A stretch of DNA of 33,427 nt from an uncultured bacterium (GTDB taxonomy: Bacteria > Bacillota > Clostridia > Lachnospirales > Lachnospiraceae), in the NCBI GenBank assembly GCA_947574055.1, contig CANPIC010000034.1:1-33427 (forward strand), in the 5' to 3' direction. Below, piece by piece: positions 7,590 through 16,203 of this stretch. The notes under the pieces were generated by a model, which made no database searches, was not told the DNA's origin, and saw only the letters and a program-made list of their open reading frames with translations. Each line of letters starts with the position of its first letter. Positions within the stretch are counted from its first letter, which is position 1. A program made the translations under genes and the position numbers.

Positions 7590-9764
7590 ATGAAAGCAGA
7601 GAATTTGAGGATACTGCAAAGCAGTGGCATACATGTACCGCCGTTTCTGCTTCTGGATGCGGCAGAGGCAGGCAGGGAGATGCCGGATCTGTCATTCAGT
7701 GAGAGAGAGTACTTTGCGGTCAGATCATCGTGCAGCGGGGAAGATTCCGATTGCCGGTCACATGCGGGAGAATATGAGACGCTGCTGAATGTAAAGAGGG
7801 AGGAGGTCGGAATGGCCGCCGGGAAGGTAGCCGCCTCTTACGGAAAGAAAAAGTCCGGCTATGTGATCATTCAGGAAATGGTTAACAGTGAAGTGTCCGG
7901 CGTCCTGTTTACGGCCAATCCGCTGGGAATTTTGAATGAATATTGCATTGTCGTGGGCGAGGGACTGGGAAGTCATGTCGTCAATGATGAGATACATACG
8001 ACGGCATATCACTATAATACGGATGATCAGACATACATAACCATTCCAAACGGTGACGGGAAGGCCAGGCTTACAGAGGGACAGATACGGGAACTGGTAT
8101 CTCTGGGAAAGCAGATCGAAGAGATCTTCGGACGGAAGATGGATATAGAGTTTGCACTGGAAGGCGGTCTTTTGTATATCTTGCAGGCAAGACCCATTAC
8201 GACGCTGGGGCAAGACGGGGAAGAGATTATACTGGATAACAGCAATATCGTGGAAAGCTATCCAGGGGTTTCTCTCCCCCTGACGCAAAGTTTTGTAAAG
8301 GATATTTATTACCGGATCTTTAAAAACTGTCTGCTGCGGATCACGCTTGACCGGGAAGCCGTACGTGAGATGGACGATCTGTTGCGGGATATGGTGGATA
8401 CGGTAAACGGCAGGATTTATTATCGGATCAGTAACTGGTATACGATACTGAGACTTCTTCCCTGCAGCGGCAGAATCATCCCAGTCTGGCAGGAGATGAT
8501 GGGACTGCAAAACAGCCGGATTTATTACAGAAAGATAACGGTTCGTGCCGGGACAAAACTGACCATTGGCGTCCGTTTCGCAAAATATCTGCTCACCGTG
8601 CCCGCGCAGATGAAGCGGCTGCAAGCGTATTTTACGAAGACGCTGGCACAATACCGGGCGAGGTATGAAAAAGCAGCCGATATAGAGCAGCTGTTTGCAC
8701 TTTATGAGGAAGCAAAAGAGGAATTTCTGCGTAACTGGGATATCACACTGATCAATGACATGGATACATTTTTGTCTACCTGGATGGCTGGAAGAGGAAG
8801 ACAGGGGGCAGGCAGGAAACTGATTGCGCAGGTCCGCGAACTGGAGAGTATGAAGCCGGTGACTGCGCTGGAAAAACTTCAGGCCCTATACGACAGAGAC
8901 GGAGAGGATTCGCCAGGTTACAAAAAAGCGGCCGCTGCGTATATTGCCGCTTACGGGGACAGAATACCGGAAGAACTGAAGCTGGAGACGAGGACATATC
9001 GCACCGATCCCGGGCTGTTGACAGCATATCTTGGAACCGGGTCCGGCGCCGACCGGAGGCGGGCGCAGCAGGAGAAACGTGCGCCGGCCAGGGGCGGACG
9101 GCAGGGCTTTTGGGTGCGCCGGGCATGCAATGGGATTCGCAACAGAGAGCGGGCAAGACTTAACAGGAGCCGGCTGTTTGGGTTTACAAGAGATATCTTT
9201 TTGAAAATCGGCGGGATCATGGCCGCAGAAGGGATGCTGGAACAGGCCAGAGATATCTTTTATCTTTATGATGCGGAGATCGCAGCCGGCTGCCACAAGC
9301 AGGGAGCGTTAAGGGACCTGGTGGAAAAACGCAGGCGGCAATATGAGCATTTCAGGAAACTGCACGGTTTTGGCCGGCTGGTTTTTCACAATACGGTGTT
9401 GCATGAACTGCATTATCTGGGCCAGCCAGCCTCTTTATGGAGAGATGATCTGCAGGGAACGGGTATCTCGGAAGGGGTTGTGGAAGGCGAGGCACTGGTC
9501 ATGGACACACCGGTGCCGGGCGCGGCTGCCGCAGGCAGGATACTGGTCACGAGGTCAACCGATCCCGGCTGGGTGTTTCTGATTCGCGACTGTCTCGGTG
9601 TGGTGGCGGAACAGGGTTCGTTACTGAGCCATACGGCCATCATCAGCAGAGAACTGAAAAAACCGGCGGTAGTCAATGTCAGAAACGCAACAAAGCTGCT
9701 CAGGACAGGGGAACGGATCAGGGTGGACGGTCTGGCGGGGACGATAGAAAGACTGGGGAGATGA
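7590..9764 (+). CDS. Rifampicin-phosphotransferase/PEP-synthase-like ATP-grasp and swivelling-His phosphotransferase
   Basis: 724-aa protein with the Rph layout. An N-terminal ATP-grasp half shows AVRSSCSGED (43-52) with AGEYETLL, IIQEMVNSEVSGVLFTANP (93-111) and DIEFALEGGLLYILQARPIT (185-204). A variable middle (about 210-610) follows, then a C-terminal swivelling domain with SHTAIISREL carrying the phosphorylatable His (about 681). The PEP/pyruvate TIM barrel of true PEP synthase is absent. Such enzymes split ATP and pass the beta-phosphate through His to a small-molecule hydroxyl. A GTG at 7566 (GTGA overlap with the UbiA gene) is an alternative start; the ATG has AAAGG 7 bp upstream. The lipid context suggests a lipid or prenol acceptor rather than an antibiotic. 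Confidence 0.85.
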   Translation: MKAENLRILQSSGIHVPPFLLLDAAEAGREMPDLSFSEREYFAVRSSCSGEDSDCRSHAGEYETLLNVKREEVGMAAGKVAASYGKKKSGYVIIQEMVNSEVSGVLFTANPLGILNEYCIVVGEGLGSHVVNDEIHTTAYHYNTDDQTYITIPNGDGKARLTEGQIRELVSLGKQIEEIFGRKMDIEFALEGGLLYILQARPITTLGQDGEEIILDNSNIVESYPGVSLPLTQSFVKDIYYRIFKNCLLRITLDREAVREMDDLLRDMVDTVNGRIYYRISNWYTILRLLPCSGRIIPVWQEMMGLQNSRIYYRKITVRAGTKLTIGVRFAKYLLTVPAQMKRLQAYFTKTLAQYRARYEKAADIEQLFALYEEAKEEFLRNWDITLINDMDTFLSTWMAGRGRQGAGRKLIAQVRELESMKPVTALEKLQALYDRDGEDSPGYKKAAAAYIAAYGDRIPEELKLETRTYRTDPGLLTAYLGTGSGADRRRAQQEKRAPARGGRQGFWVRRACNGIRNRERARLNRSRLFGFTRDIFLKIGGIMAAEGMLEQARDIFYLYDAEIAAGCHKQGALRDLVEKRRRQYEHFRKLHGFGRLVFHNTVLHELHYLGQPASLWRDDLQGTGISEGVVEGEALVMDTPVPGAAAAGRILVTRSTDPGWVFLIRDCLGVVAEQGSLLSHTAIISRELKKPAVVNVRNATKLLRTGERIRVDGLAGTIERLGR

Positions 9765-9768
9765 GACA

Positions 9769-10818
9769 ATGGAGTACCGGTGCACGGAAGTTAAGTCGAG
9801 AAAGGATATCCGCGATTTTCTTGGCCTGCCCGCTGCCATCTATGACAGGGCGTTGTACCCCCGGCAGAAGGGTCTGGAAAGGCAGATATTGACAGGCAGA
9901 CATCCCCTGAGCCGTGATTTCGAAATCGTTGCCTGTCTTGTCAGGGGATACGGACAAGGCGGTGGGCAGAGGGTTCTTGCCCGCTGTATTCTGACTTTTT
10001 ACAAAGAGGATGACACCGCTTACGCAGGCTTTTTTGAAAGTCATGAAGATGTGCAGGCAGTCAGACTTTTGTTTTCTTATCTTGCAGACAGGGCCAGAGA
10101 AAAGGGGCGGACCAGCCTGACCGGTCCGGTGGACTGTTCCTTCTGGATTAGGTACCGGTTTAAGACCGATCATTTCGCGCAGACCTACACGGGCGAGCCT
10201 TATAATCCGCCGTATTATGTGCGGTTATGGGAAGCGGCGGGATTTACGGTCAAGGAGCGCTATTATTCCAATTACCTCCGTACACCCGGGCAGGGAGATG
10301 CGGGTATAAAGTGTAAAGACAGACTGCGTTACAGCAGAGAAAAAGGGTATGAGATACGACATACGGACAGACGTCATTTCCGGCAGGATCTGGATGCCAT
10401 ATATGGCCTGCTGACAGAGGTCTATTGCGGGTTTCCCGTATATAAACCTCTCAGCCGCCGGCAGTTCAGAAAAATGTTCGGAAAGCTGAGATGGGTTTTG
10501 AATTTTGAGATGGTATTCCTGGCATATCACGGCAAAAGACTGGCGGGATTTCTGATCTGTCTGCCTAACTTTAGCAGCAGTAAGGAGAGCCGATGCCTGT
10601 TTGGAAAGGCAGAGGAATATGTAATCCTCTATATGGGCGCCGGACGCCGGGACGCCGGACTGGGCGGTGCACTGTCTGAGTTGTGCAGAGAGTATCTGGA
10701 GAAAAACAGCCTCAGAGGCATAGCGGCGCTGATTCATGAAGGTAATTTTTCGGGCAATTTTTACAAAAGCCTTACGACCAGATCCTGTCATTATGTGTTG
10801 CTGGAACGGCAGGTATAA
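9769..10818 (+). CDS. YghO-like GNAT-fold acyltransferase
   Basis: 349-aa protein resembling the uncharacterised YghO-type N-acyltransferase family. Landmarks are YAGFFESHEDVQAVRLL, then LTGPVDCSFWIRYRFKTD and YNPPYYVRLWEAAGF in the first half, and a second GNAT-like half with FLAYHGKRLAGFLICLPN and GAGRRDAGLGGALSELC resembling the acyl-CoA loop. The family is usually predicted to move an acyl group to an amine or hydroxyl. It starts 4 bp after the phosphotransferase stop (GGGGAG site) and is the last gene of the lipid cluster, so a role in acylating the cluster's lipid product is plausible. No substrate is proven. Confidence 0.75.
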   Translation: MEYRCTEVKSRKDIRDFLGLPAAIYDRALYPRQKGLERQILTGRHPLSRDFEIVACLVRGYGQGGGQRVLARCILTFYKEDDTAYAGFFESHEDVQAVRLLFSYLADRAREKGRTSLTGPVDCSFWIRYRFKTDHFAQTYTGEPYNPPYYVRLWEAAGFTVKERYYSNYLRTPGQGDAGIKCKDRLRYSREKGYEIRHTDRRHFRQDLDAIYGLLTEVYCGFPVYKPLSRRQFRKMFGKLRWVLNFEMVFLAYHGKRLAGFLICLPNFSSSKESRCLFGKAEEYVILYMGAGRRDAGLGGALSELCREYLEKNSLRGIAALIHEGNFSGNFYKSLTTRSCHYVLLERQV

Positions 10819-11162
10819 TTGTTTGATTTCTGTCATGGGCAGGTGCCCGGATCGCTCTGCCATACTGATATTTTTGTCAAAATTTTGTTGTTACTTGCGC
10901 CGGACTAGAGTATAATAAATACGGAATTATGGCTGCATTCAGTTATGGCCCGCAGGGGAAACGGGCTGTGGCGTATTTGGCAGTGGCGGACCTGCACCTT
11001 GACATAAGAATATAATGTTGTGCGTGAACTGTTCAAAGATCAGATATATGATATTAAATTTGCTAAATGGCAGCGACCGGACGGATATCACGATGTTTTG
11101 GGAAACGGCGTGAAAGGATCAGGAGGAGGGCTGCTAAATTTCAAATTAAGGAAGGTAGCAAG
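10819..11162 (+). other. 344-bp leader region upstream of chemoreceptor 1
   Basis: No gene is visible here. The stretch holds a well-formed promoter (10888-10916), which would give an untranslated leader of about 240 nt. The leader contains an 8-bp hairpin: arms 10945-10952 and 10962-10969, loop 10953-10961. It does not match the c-di-GMP-I or -II riboswitch cores that I know. An in-frame ATG at 11067 exists, but the good ribosome binding site lies much further down, before 11163. Confidence 0.5.
10888..10916 (+). promoter_or_regulatory. SigA-type promoter for chemoreceptor 1
   Basis: TTGTTA (10888-10893), a 17-bp spacer and a perfect TATAAT (10911-10916). It lies after the lipid cluster and about 245 bp before the chemoreceptor start. 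No sigma-28-like motif was seen. A second TATAAT at 11011 lacks a correctly spaced -35. Confidence 0.75.
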
Positions 11163-12851
11163 ATGGTAGATAAGATTAAAAAGATGAAAGTGGAAGCAAA
11201 ACTGAAATTCTGCTTTGAACTGGTAGTGGTCATTGCCAGTATATCGAGTGTGCTGGGGCTGATCTTTATGATTCGGAATAATTTCAGCTACAGCAATGCG
11301 CTGGTGACAAACGGTTTCTCGCAAGGTGAGATCGGTATATTCAGTACCTATCTGAATAAAGAACCATCGATTGTAAGAGAGATGATTCTGCAGGAGGATG
11401 AAGCGGAACTCAAAGATGCGCAGGAGGAACTGGACGAACTACAGAAACAGACAGATGCGGCCCTGGCCAAAATGAAGGTAAACTGTACTTCTGAGGAAGA
11501 GAAGCCGTATATGGACATTATAGAAGAGACACTGCCGGCTTACCGCAGTATTTTTAATGAAGTGGAAAAACTTGCAATGAGCAATCAGAATGAGGAGGCA
11601 TTTGACATGCTGATGGCACAGGGCAAGCCCACGCTTAAAAAACTCACGACTGCGGTAGAGGATCTGATCGCGCTGAATGTGACAGAAGGCAACAGAGTCA
11701 AGAACAGTCTGTCAATTCAGACATATGTGCTGGCAGGCGTTATGGTGCTTGTGATCATTATTGCGCTTGTGCTGTCAGTGAAGATTGCGCTCTTTGTGGG
11801 AAAACTGTTCGCGGAACCTATTGAGAAAGTAAAAGAGGCATCCAGGCAGCTCTGCCAGGGTGATCTGAATATTACTATCTCACCGATGTATCCGGATGAG
11901 ATCGGCGAGATGACAGAGCATTTTGCGGATGCGGCGGCTACGCTCAGAAGCTATATTCAGGAACTGAACCGGGTACTGGAAGAGATCGCGGCAGGCCGTT
12001 TTGACGTGGTTTCGGAGGTGGATTACAGAGGTGAATTTCAGGCACTGGATACAGCGATCGAGATGATTACCGACTCCCTGAGTGAAACCATGGGTAAGAT
12101 TAACGAAGCATCGGAAGAGGTGGCTCTTGGCGCAGGGCAGATGGCGGAGAGTGCCCAGTCTTTGGCAGAAGGGGCGACAGATCAGGCAGGCGCTGTGGAG
12201 GAACTGACGGCAACCATACAGAATGTGACAGAAGGTGTGGTCAACAGTGCGGAAAAAGCAAGTCAGTCCTATAAGGATGCGGAAGAATTTGAGCATGCGG
12301 CTGAGAGAAGCAACGAAGATATCAAGGATCTGAATCAGGCAATGGCGCGTATTAACAGTACTTCCAAGGAGATTGCCAATATCATCGCGGAAATCGAGGA
12401 TATTGCATCCCAGACTAACCTGCTTTCTCTCAATGCTTCGATTGAAGCGGCAAGAGCCGGTGAGGCCGGAAGAGGGTTTGCCGTGGTTGCGGACCAGATC
12501 GGCAAACTGGCATCTGACAGTGCAAATTCTGCGGTAAATACAAAGAAACTGATTGAAGATTCCATTCAGGAGATTGAGCGGGGGAATGAAATCACGGTCA
12601 AGGCTACGGCTGCAATGGAGGCTGTTATAAACGGAATCAAGAAACTGGCGGAATCGACCAGGGAAATCAGCGATCTGTCCGTAGATCAGGCCGAAGCCAT
12701 GAAGCAGCTTGAACAGGGCGTGACTCAGATATCAGAAGTGATCCAGAACAATTCTGCGGCTGCGGAAGAGACATCAGCCACAAGCCAGGAGTTGTCAGCG
12801 CAGTCGGAAAATCTGGAAACACTGATCAGAAGGTTTGTTTTAAAAGGTTGA
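11163..12851 (+). CDS. Methyl-accepting chemotaxis protein, four-helix-bundle type
   Basis: 562-aa transmembrane chemoreceptor. Order: first membrane helix (about 13-37); a mostly helical extracytoplasmic region of about 150 aa rich in Glu and Lys (four-helix-bundle 4HB_MCP type); a second helix ([20 protein letters not shown]); two successive HAMP units ([18 protein letters not shown] and [12 protein letters not shown]); then the signalling hairpin with the conserved tip [20 protein letters not shown] and GRGFAVVA. The tip contacts CheA and CheW. The upstream ATG at 11067 gives 32 extra residues without resemblance to the family; the ATG at 11163 has AAGGAAGGT 6 bp away. No che genes lie in the window. 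Confidence 0.95.
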   Translation: MVDKIKKMKVEAKLKFCFELVVVIASISSVLGLIFMIRNNFSYSNALVTNGFSQGEIGIFSTYLNKEPSIVREMILQEDEAELKDAQEELDELQKQTDAALAKMKVNCTSEEEKPYMDIIEETLPAYRSIFNEVEKLAMSNQNEEAFDMLMAQGKPTLKKLTTAVEDLIALNVTEGNRVKNSLSIQTYVLAGVMVLVIIIALVLSVKIALFVGKLFAEPIEKVKEASRQLCQGDLNITISPMYPDEIGEMTEHFADAAATLRSYIQELNRVLEEIAAGRFDVVSEVDYRGEFQALDTAIEMITDSLSETMGKINEASEEVALGAGQMAESAQSLAEGATDQAGAVEELTATIQNVTEGVVNSAEKASQSYKDAEEFEHAAERSNEDIKDLNQAMARINSTSKEIANIIAEIEDIASQTNLLSLNASIEAARAGEAGRGFAVVADQIGKLASDSANSAVNTKKLIEDSIQEIERGNEITVKATAAMEAVINGIKKLAESTREISDLSVDQAEAMKQLEQGVTQISEVIQNNSAAAEETSATSQELSAQSENLETLIRRFVLKG

Positions 12852-12982
12852 TCTGCCGACAGGGACGAAACCTTTCTCGGGTATTTCTGAGATGATATGC
12901 GGCATATATTCGGATGGTACATAACAATGAGATCCTTTCACAAGGCGGCAGATGATTGAAGCGCAGTTAGGTAAGACAAAAA

Positions 12983-13032
12983 GAGATATTTCCCGGCAGC
13001 AGGGGCCTGCAGGGAAATATCTCGTTTTTGTT
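12983..13032 (+). terminator. Rho-independent terminator after chemoreceptor 1
   Basis: Perfect 12-bp arms GAGATATTTCCC (12983-12994) and GGGAAATATCTC (13012-13023), with an inner GCAG/CTGC pairing in the loop, followed by GTTTTTGTT. An A-run just upstream (ACAAAAA) would supply a U-tract on the other strand as well, so the element could act in both directions. Confidence 0.9.
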
Positions 13033-13075
13033 ACATGAGGTATTCCTGTCAGGACAGGAAAATCGAAATGGACAC

Positions 13076-13105
13076 TTGTGCGAAGCGGTATAGTAAGCGT
13101 ATAAT
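13076..13105 (+). promoter_or_regulatory. Promoter for chemoreceptor 2
   Basis: TTGTGC (13076-13081), an 18-bp spacer and a perfect TATAAT (13100-13105), just after the terminator. The palindrome CCTGTC-AG-GACAGG (13045-13058) lies 17 bp upstream of the -35 and could be a regulator site. Confidence 0.6.
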
Positions 13106-13151
13106 AAAAGAGGTCGCAGTGGGAAAAAGCACCAAGAGGGAGGAATATGAG

Positions 13152-15221
13152 ATGGATAAACAGAAGATAAAAGGGACGCAGGCCATGGCAGTCTCGGCAG
13201 TGGCACAATCAGGGGCCAGGGAATCCATCAGGAAAAAGATGCTGATCCGGACGGTTACACCAACGGTAGCCGGTCTGGTGATTGCAGGGATCTTGATTAT
13301 CCTCATTGCCGGCAGTGAGATACAGAACCTGCAGAATGAGAATATCATGGATATCTCGCAGAATGCGTCTTATCAGATCAGCGGGTATTTCACCAAGTAT
13401 ATGGAGATCAGCCGCCAGCTTGGTGCGAATCGGGATCTGCTCAATCTGTTTGATGAGGTAGAGCCGGGGGTAAAGGTGACGGAAGCACCGGGGTTTGCAG
13501 CGGTGATGGAAACGATGGAAAATATGCGCCTGACAGATGCGGACAGCATCGTTGATGTATGGGCGGCGGATGTGGATTCGAGCCAGTTTTTTGAGGATAC
13601 GGGCTTTGTCAGTGAGATCGGTGAGTGGGATATTACCACAAGGAGCTGGTACAATGAGGTGGTTGCCGCAGGGACGACGATCGTATCAGAACCTTATGTT
13701 ACCGCTTCCAGCAGCGAGATGGTATCCAGTATTGTAACGCCTATTTACGATGAAAACGGAAAAATGGAAGGCGTGGCGGGTGTAGATCTTTCCCTGGGGG
13801 CGCTGGCAGGTATGATGCAGGAGCAGAAGCTGGGGGAGAGCGGGTTTTTACTGCTGATGACACAGGCCGGCATGATTATGTATGCAGAGGATGCATCCTT
13901 GGTGCATACCTATATTGCGGACGCGCAGATAGATGAAAGTGTTAAGCAGGGATTCTCTTCGGGCAGTTATGGTACTTATCGCTATAGATTTGGCGGAGAG
14001 GAGAATTACGGGTATATGACGCAGGCCGGGGACAGCCGGTGGGTGGTGCTCAGTGGCATGCCGGGTCTGGAATACAATATGGATACCTACCGGGTAATTC
14101 TCAGTACGGTAGTGCTGTTCGTATTGATGATCGTAATTATGTGTATTATGATCTCACGGATTGCCACGGGGATTGTCAAACCGATCCAGAAGCTGCACGC
14201 AGTGGCGGATCAGATTGCCAGAGGCGAGTTGGATGTGGAACTGGATGTGGATTCCGCTGACGAGATCGGTGAGGTGGCCAAATCCATTGATAAGACGGTG
14301 GTACGGCTGAAGGAATACATAACGTATATTGATGAAGTTGCGGATGTACTGAATGAGATTGCGCAGGGGAATCTTGTATTTACGCTGAAGCAGGCGTATA
14401 CCGGGGAATTTGGCAAGATTAAGAGCGCGCTGGAAAATATTTCTTTTACAATGACCAGCACGATTGAAGGGATCACCTCTTCTGCCGAACAGGTGACGAG
14501 CGGTGCAGGGCAGATCGCACAGGCCGCGCAGTCGCTGGCGGATGGTGCCACCAGTCAGGCGGCTGCAGTGGAAGAGCTGCTGGCCACGGTGACGGATATT
14601 TCGCAGCAGGTAAAAGAAAATGCCGAATATGCCAGAAATGCTGCGGAGGGCGCCGGTGATGTGAGGACGAAAATAGAACTGAGCAATCAGGAGATGAAAC
14701 AGGTGATCAACGCGATGGAAGAGATCAACCACTGTTCCAATGCCATCAATGCGATCATTTCCAGTATTGAGGAGATTGCGGATCAGACAGATCTGTTGTC
14801 GCTGAATGCGTCGATAGAGGCGGCGCGGGCAGGCGACATGGGAAGAGGGTTTGCCGTTGTGGCCAATGAGGTTGGCAATCTTGCACGCGAAAGTGTGCAG
14901 GCCGTACAGAGATCGACAGAACTGATCGAAAACTCCCGGGAAGCAGTGGAGCGGGGGATGAAACTGGTCAACGGTACGGCGGCACGGCTTTCCGAGTCGG
15001 TGGCCGGAGTCGTGGGTCTGGCAGAGCAGATGAGCGGTCTGTCGGAGGCAGCAGAGGGACAGACAAAAAGTCTGGCAGAGGTGGTCAATGGCATCAATCA
15101 GATTGCCAGTGTCGTAAGTGACAATTCTGCAATGTCTGAGGAGAGTGCGGCGTCCAGTGAGGAACTCTCTGCAGAGGCAACCGCGTTGAATGAGATGGTG
15201 GGGATTTTCCACATAGGATAG
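13152..15221 (+). CDS. Methyl-accepting chemotaxis protein, dCache type
   Basis: 689-aa chemoreceptor. A membrane helix (about 30-53) is followed by a 250-aa extracytoplasmic double-Cache domain with [35 protein letters not shown] and the membrane-distal pattern R-x-W-Y...D that resembles the amino-acid-binding dCache class. However, the Tyr normally five residues before Arg is Trp here, and the Asp after PY is replaced by Thr, so the ligand may differ. A second helix, two HAMP units and the signalling hairpin ([32 protein letters not shown]) follow. The ATG at 13152 has AGGGAGGA 7 bp upstream; the longer frame from 13035 begins in the terminator. Confidence 0.94.
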   Translation: MDKQKIKGTQAMAVSAVAQSGARESIRKKMLIRTVTPTVAGLVIAGILIILIAGSEIQNLQNENIMDISQNASYQISGYFTKYMEISRQLGANRDLLNLFDEVEPGVKVTEAPGFAAVMETMENMRLTDADSIVDVWAADVDSSQFFEDTGFVSEIGEWDITTRSWYNEVVAAGTTIVSEPYVTASSSEMVSSIVTPIYDENGKMEGVAGVDLSLGALAGMMQEQKLGESGFLLLMTQAGMIMYAEDASLVHTYIADAQIDESVKQGFSSGSYGTYRYRFGGEENYGYMTQAGDSRWVVLSGMPGLEYNMDTYRVILSTVVLFVLMIVIMCIMISRIATGIVKPIQKLHAVADQIARGELDVELDVDSADEIGEVAKSIDKTVVRLKEYITYIDEVADVLNEIAQGNLVFTLKQAYTGEFGKIKSALENISFTMTSTIEGITSSAEQVTSGAGQIAQAAQSLADGATSQAAAVEELLATVTDISQQVKENAEYARNAAEGAGDVRTKIELSNQEMKQVINAMEEINHCSNAINAIISSIEEIADQTDLLSLNASIEAARAGDMGRGFAVVANEVGNLARESVQAVQRSTELIENSREAVERGMKLVNGTAARLSESVAGVVGLAEQMSGLSEAAEGQTKSLAEVVNGINQIASVVSDNSAMSEESAASSEELSAEATALNEMVGIFHIG

Positions 15222-15240
15222 CGAATAACAAGAGGAGAAT

Positions 15241-16080
15241 ATGGAGAGACAGGGCAGCGACCGGATCGGGGAGATCGAGAGAAGTATCATCAAAAAATAC
15301 AGAAAGAGTATCTGGTGCCGGTTTACGAGGGCAGTCAGGGAGTATGAACTGATCCGGGACGGTGACAAGATAGCGGTCTGCATTTCCGGCGGCAAGGATT
15401 CCATGTTGATGGCCAAGCTGTTCCAGGAACTGAAACGGCATGGAAAGAACAATTTTGAACTTGTCTTTCTGGTGATGGACCCGGGATACCGGGAAGAGAA
15501 CAGAAAGCTGATCGAGAGTAATGCGGCTTTGCTTGACATTCCCATCACTGTTTTCGAAACGGAAATTTTTGATGCGGTCGTGTCGGTGGAAAACAGTCCC
15601 TGTTATCTCTGTGCCAGAATGAGGCGGGGATATCTGTATGCCAATGCAAAGGCGCTGGGATGTAATAAAATAGCGTTGGGGCATCATTATGATGATGTGA
15701 TCGAAACCATATTGATGGGGATGCTGTACGGCGCACAGATCGAGACCATGATGCCCAAACTGCACAGCCAGAATTTTGAAGGGATGGAACTGATCAGGCC
15801 TATGTATCTGATCCGGGAGGCGGATATCAAGGCCTGGTGTGCCTGTCATGATCTGCGATTTCTACGATGTGCCTGTCGTTTTACCGGAGACTGCGCAGAA
15901 GGTGTGAAAAGTTCGAAGCGGGAAGAGATGAAGGAGCTGCTTGTGCAGCTCCGGGCCCGCAGTGATGTGATAGAGCAGAATATTTTCAACAGTGTGAAAA
16001 ATGTCAATCTGAACAAAGTACTGGGCTATAAAAAAGACGGGATGACACACTATTTTCTGGATGAATATGAAATCATCTGA
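15241..16080 (+). CDS. TtcA-like tRNA thiolation ATPase (PP-loop)
   Basis: 279-aa adenine-nucleotide alpha-hydrolase of the TtcA/TtuA group, which activates a tRNA base with ATP and inserts sulfur. Seen directly: the PP-loop SGGKDS (49-54), PCYLCARMRRG with Cys121 and Cys124, GHHYDDVIET, and a C-terminal cysteine (about 210) in RCACRFTGDC. Three such cysteines bind the Fe-S cluster in TtcA. The likely product is 2-thiocytidine at tRNA position 32, but a related thiolation is possible because clostridial genomes often carry several members. AGAGGAGAAT precedes the ATG 20 bp after the chemoreceptor, so the two are probably co-transcribed. Confidence 0.82.
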   Translation: MERQGSDRIGEIERSIIKKYRKSIWCRFTRAVREYELIRDGDKIAVCISGGKDSMLMAKLFQELKRHGKNNFELVFLVMDPGYREENRKLIESNAALLDIPITVFETEIFDAVVSVENSPCYLCARMRRGYLYANAKALGCNKIALGHHYDDVIETILMGMLYGAQIETMMPKLHSQNFEGMELIRPMYLIREADIKAWCACHDLRFLRCACRFTGDCAEGVKSSKREEMKELLVQLRARSDVIEQNIFNSVKNVNLNKVLGYKKDGMTHYFLDEYEII

Positions 16081-16121
16081 ATTTTTATTAAGAAAAATAA
16101 AATTTTTTAAAATAATACTTC

Positions 16122-16151
16122 TTAAATGGCAATAAAATGATATACTATAAT
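16122..16151 (+). promoter_or_regulatory. Promoter for the SH3b-protein operon
   Basis: TTAAAT (16122-16127), an 18-bp spacer and TATAAT (16146-16151), in a very AT-rich gap 53 bp before the start codon. The -35 is weak. Confidence 0.5.
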
Positions 16152-16203
16152 CACTTATTCTTGTATGACAGCCATATTGCGACGGAAACGGAGGTATTAT
16201 ACC

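Larger units (their letters stand above)
12852..13151. other. 300-bp intergenic region between the chemoreceptor genes
   Basis: No gene is visible. The stretch contains a strong terminator hairpin (12983-13032), then a short perfect palindrome (CCTGTC-AG-GACAGG, 13045-13058) and a promoter (13076-13105) for the second receptor. An open frame from 13035 begins inside the terminator tail and is not a credible start. Confidence 0.6.

Noticed and set aside
7590..9764. Calling the phosphotransferase an antibiotic-resistance rifampicin phosphotransferase
   Set aside because: It is shorter than Rph, its middle substrate domain is divergent, and its operon is a lipid operon; the resemblance supports only the fold and mechanism.
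10945..10969. c-di-GMP riboswitch in the chemoreceptor leader
   Set aside because: The conserved GEMM core and tetraloop-receptor sequences are not present; only a generic hairpin is seen.
10999..11016. TTGACA followed by TATAAT in the chemoreceptor leader
   Set aside because: The boxes are only 6 bp apart, far too close for a promoter.
14154..15548. 464-codon - strand open frame opposite chemoreceptor 2
   Set aside because: Shadow of the highly conserved signalling domain, with no ribosome binding site or recognisable product.
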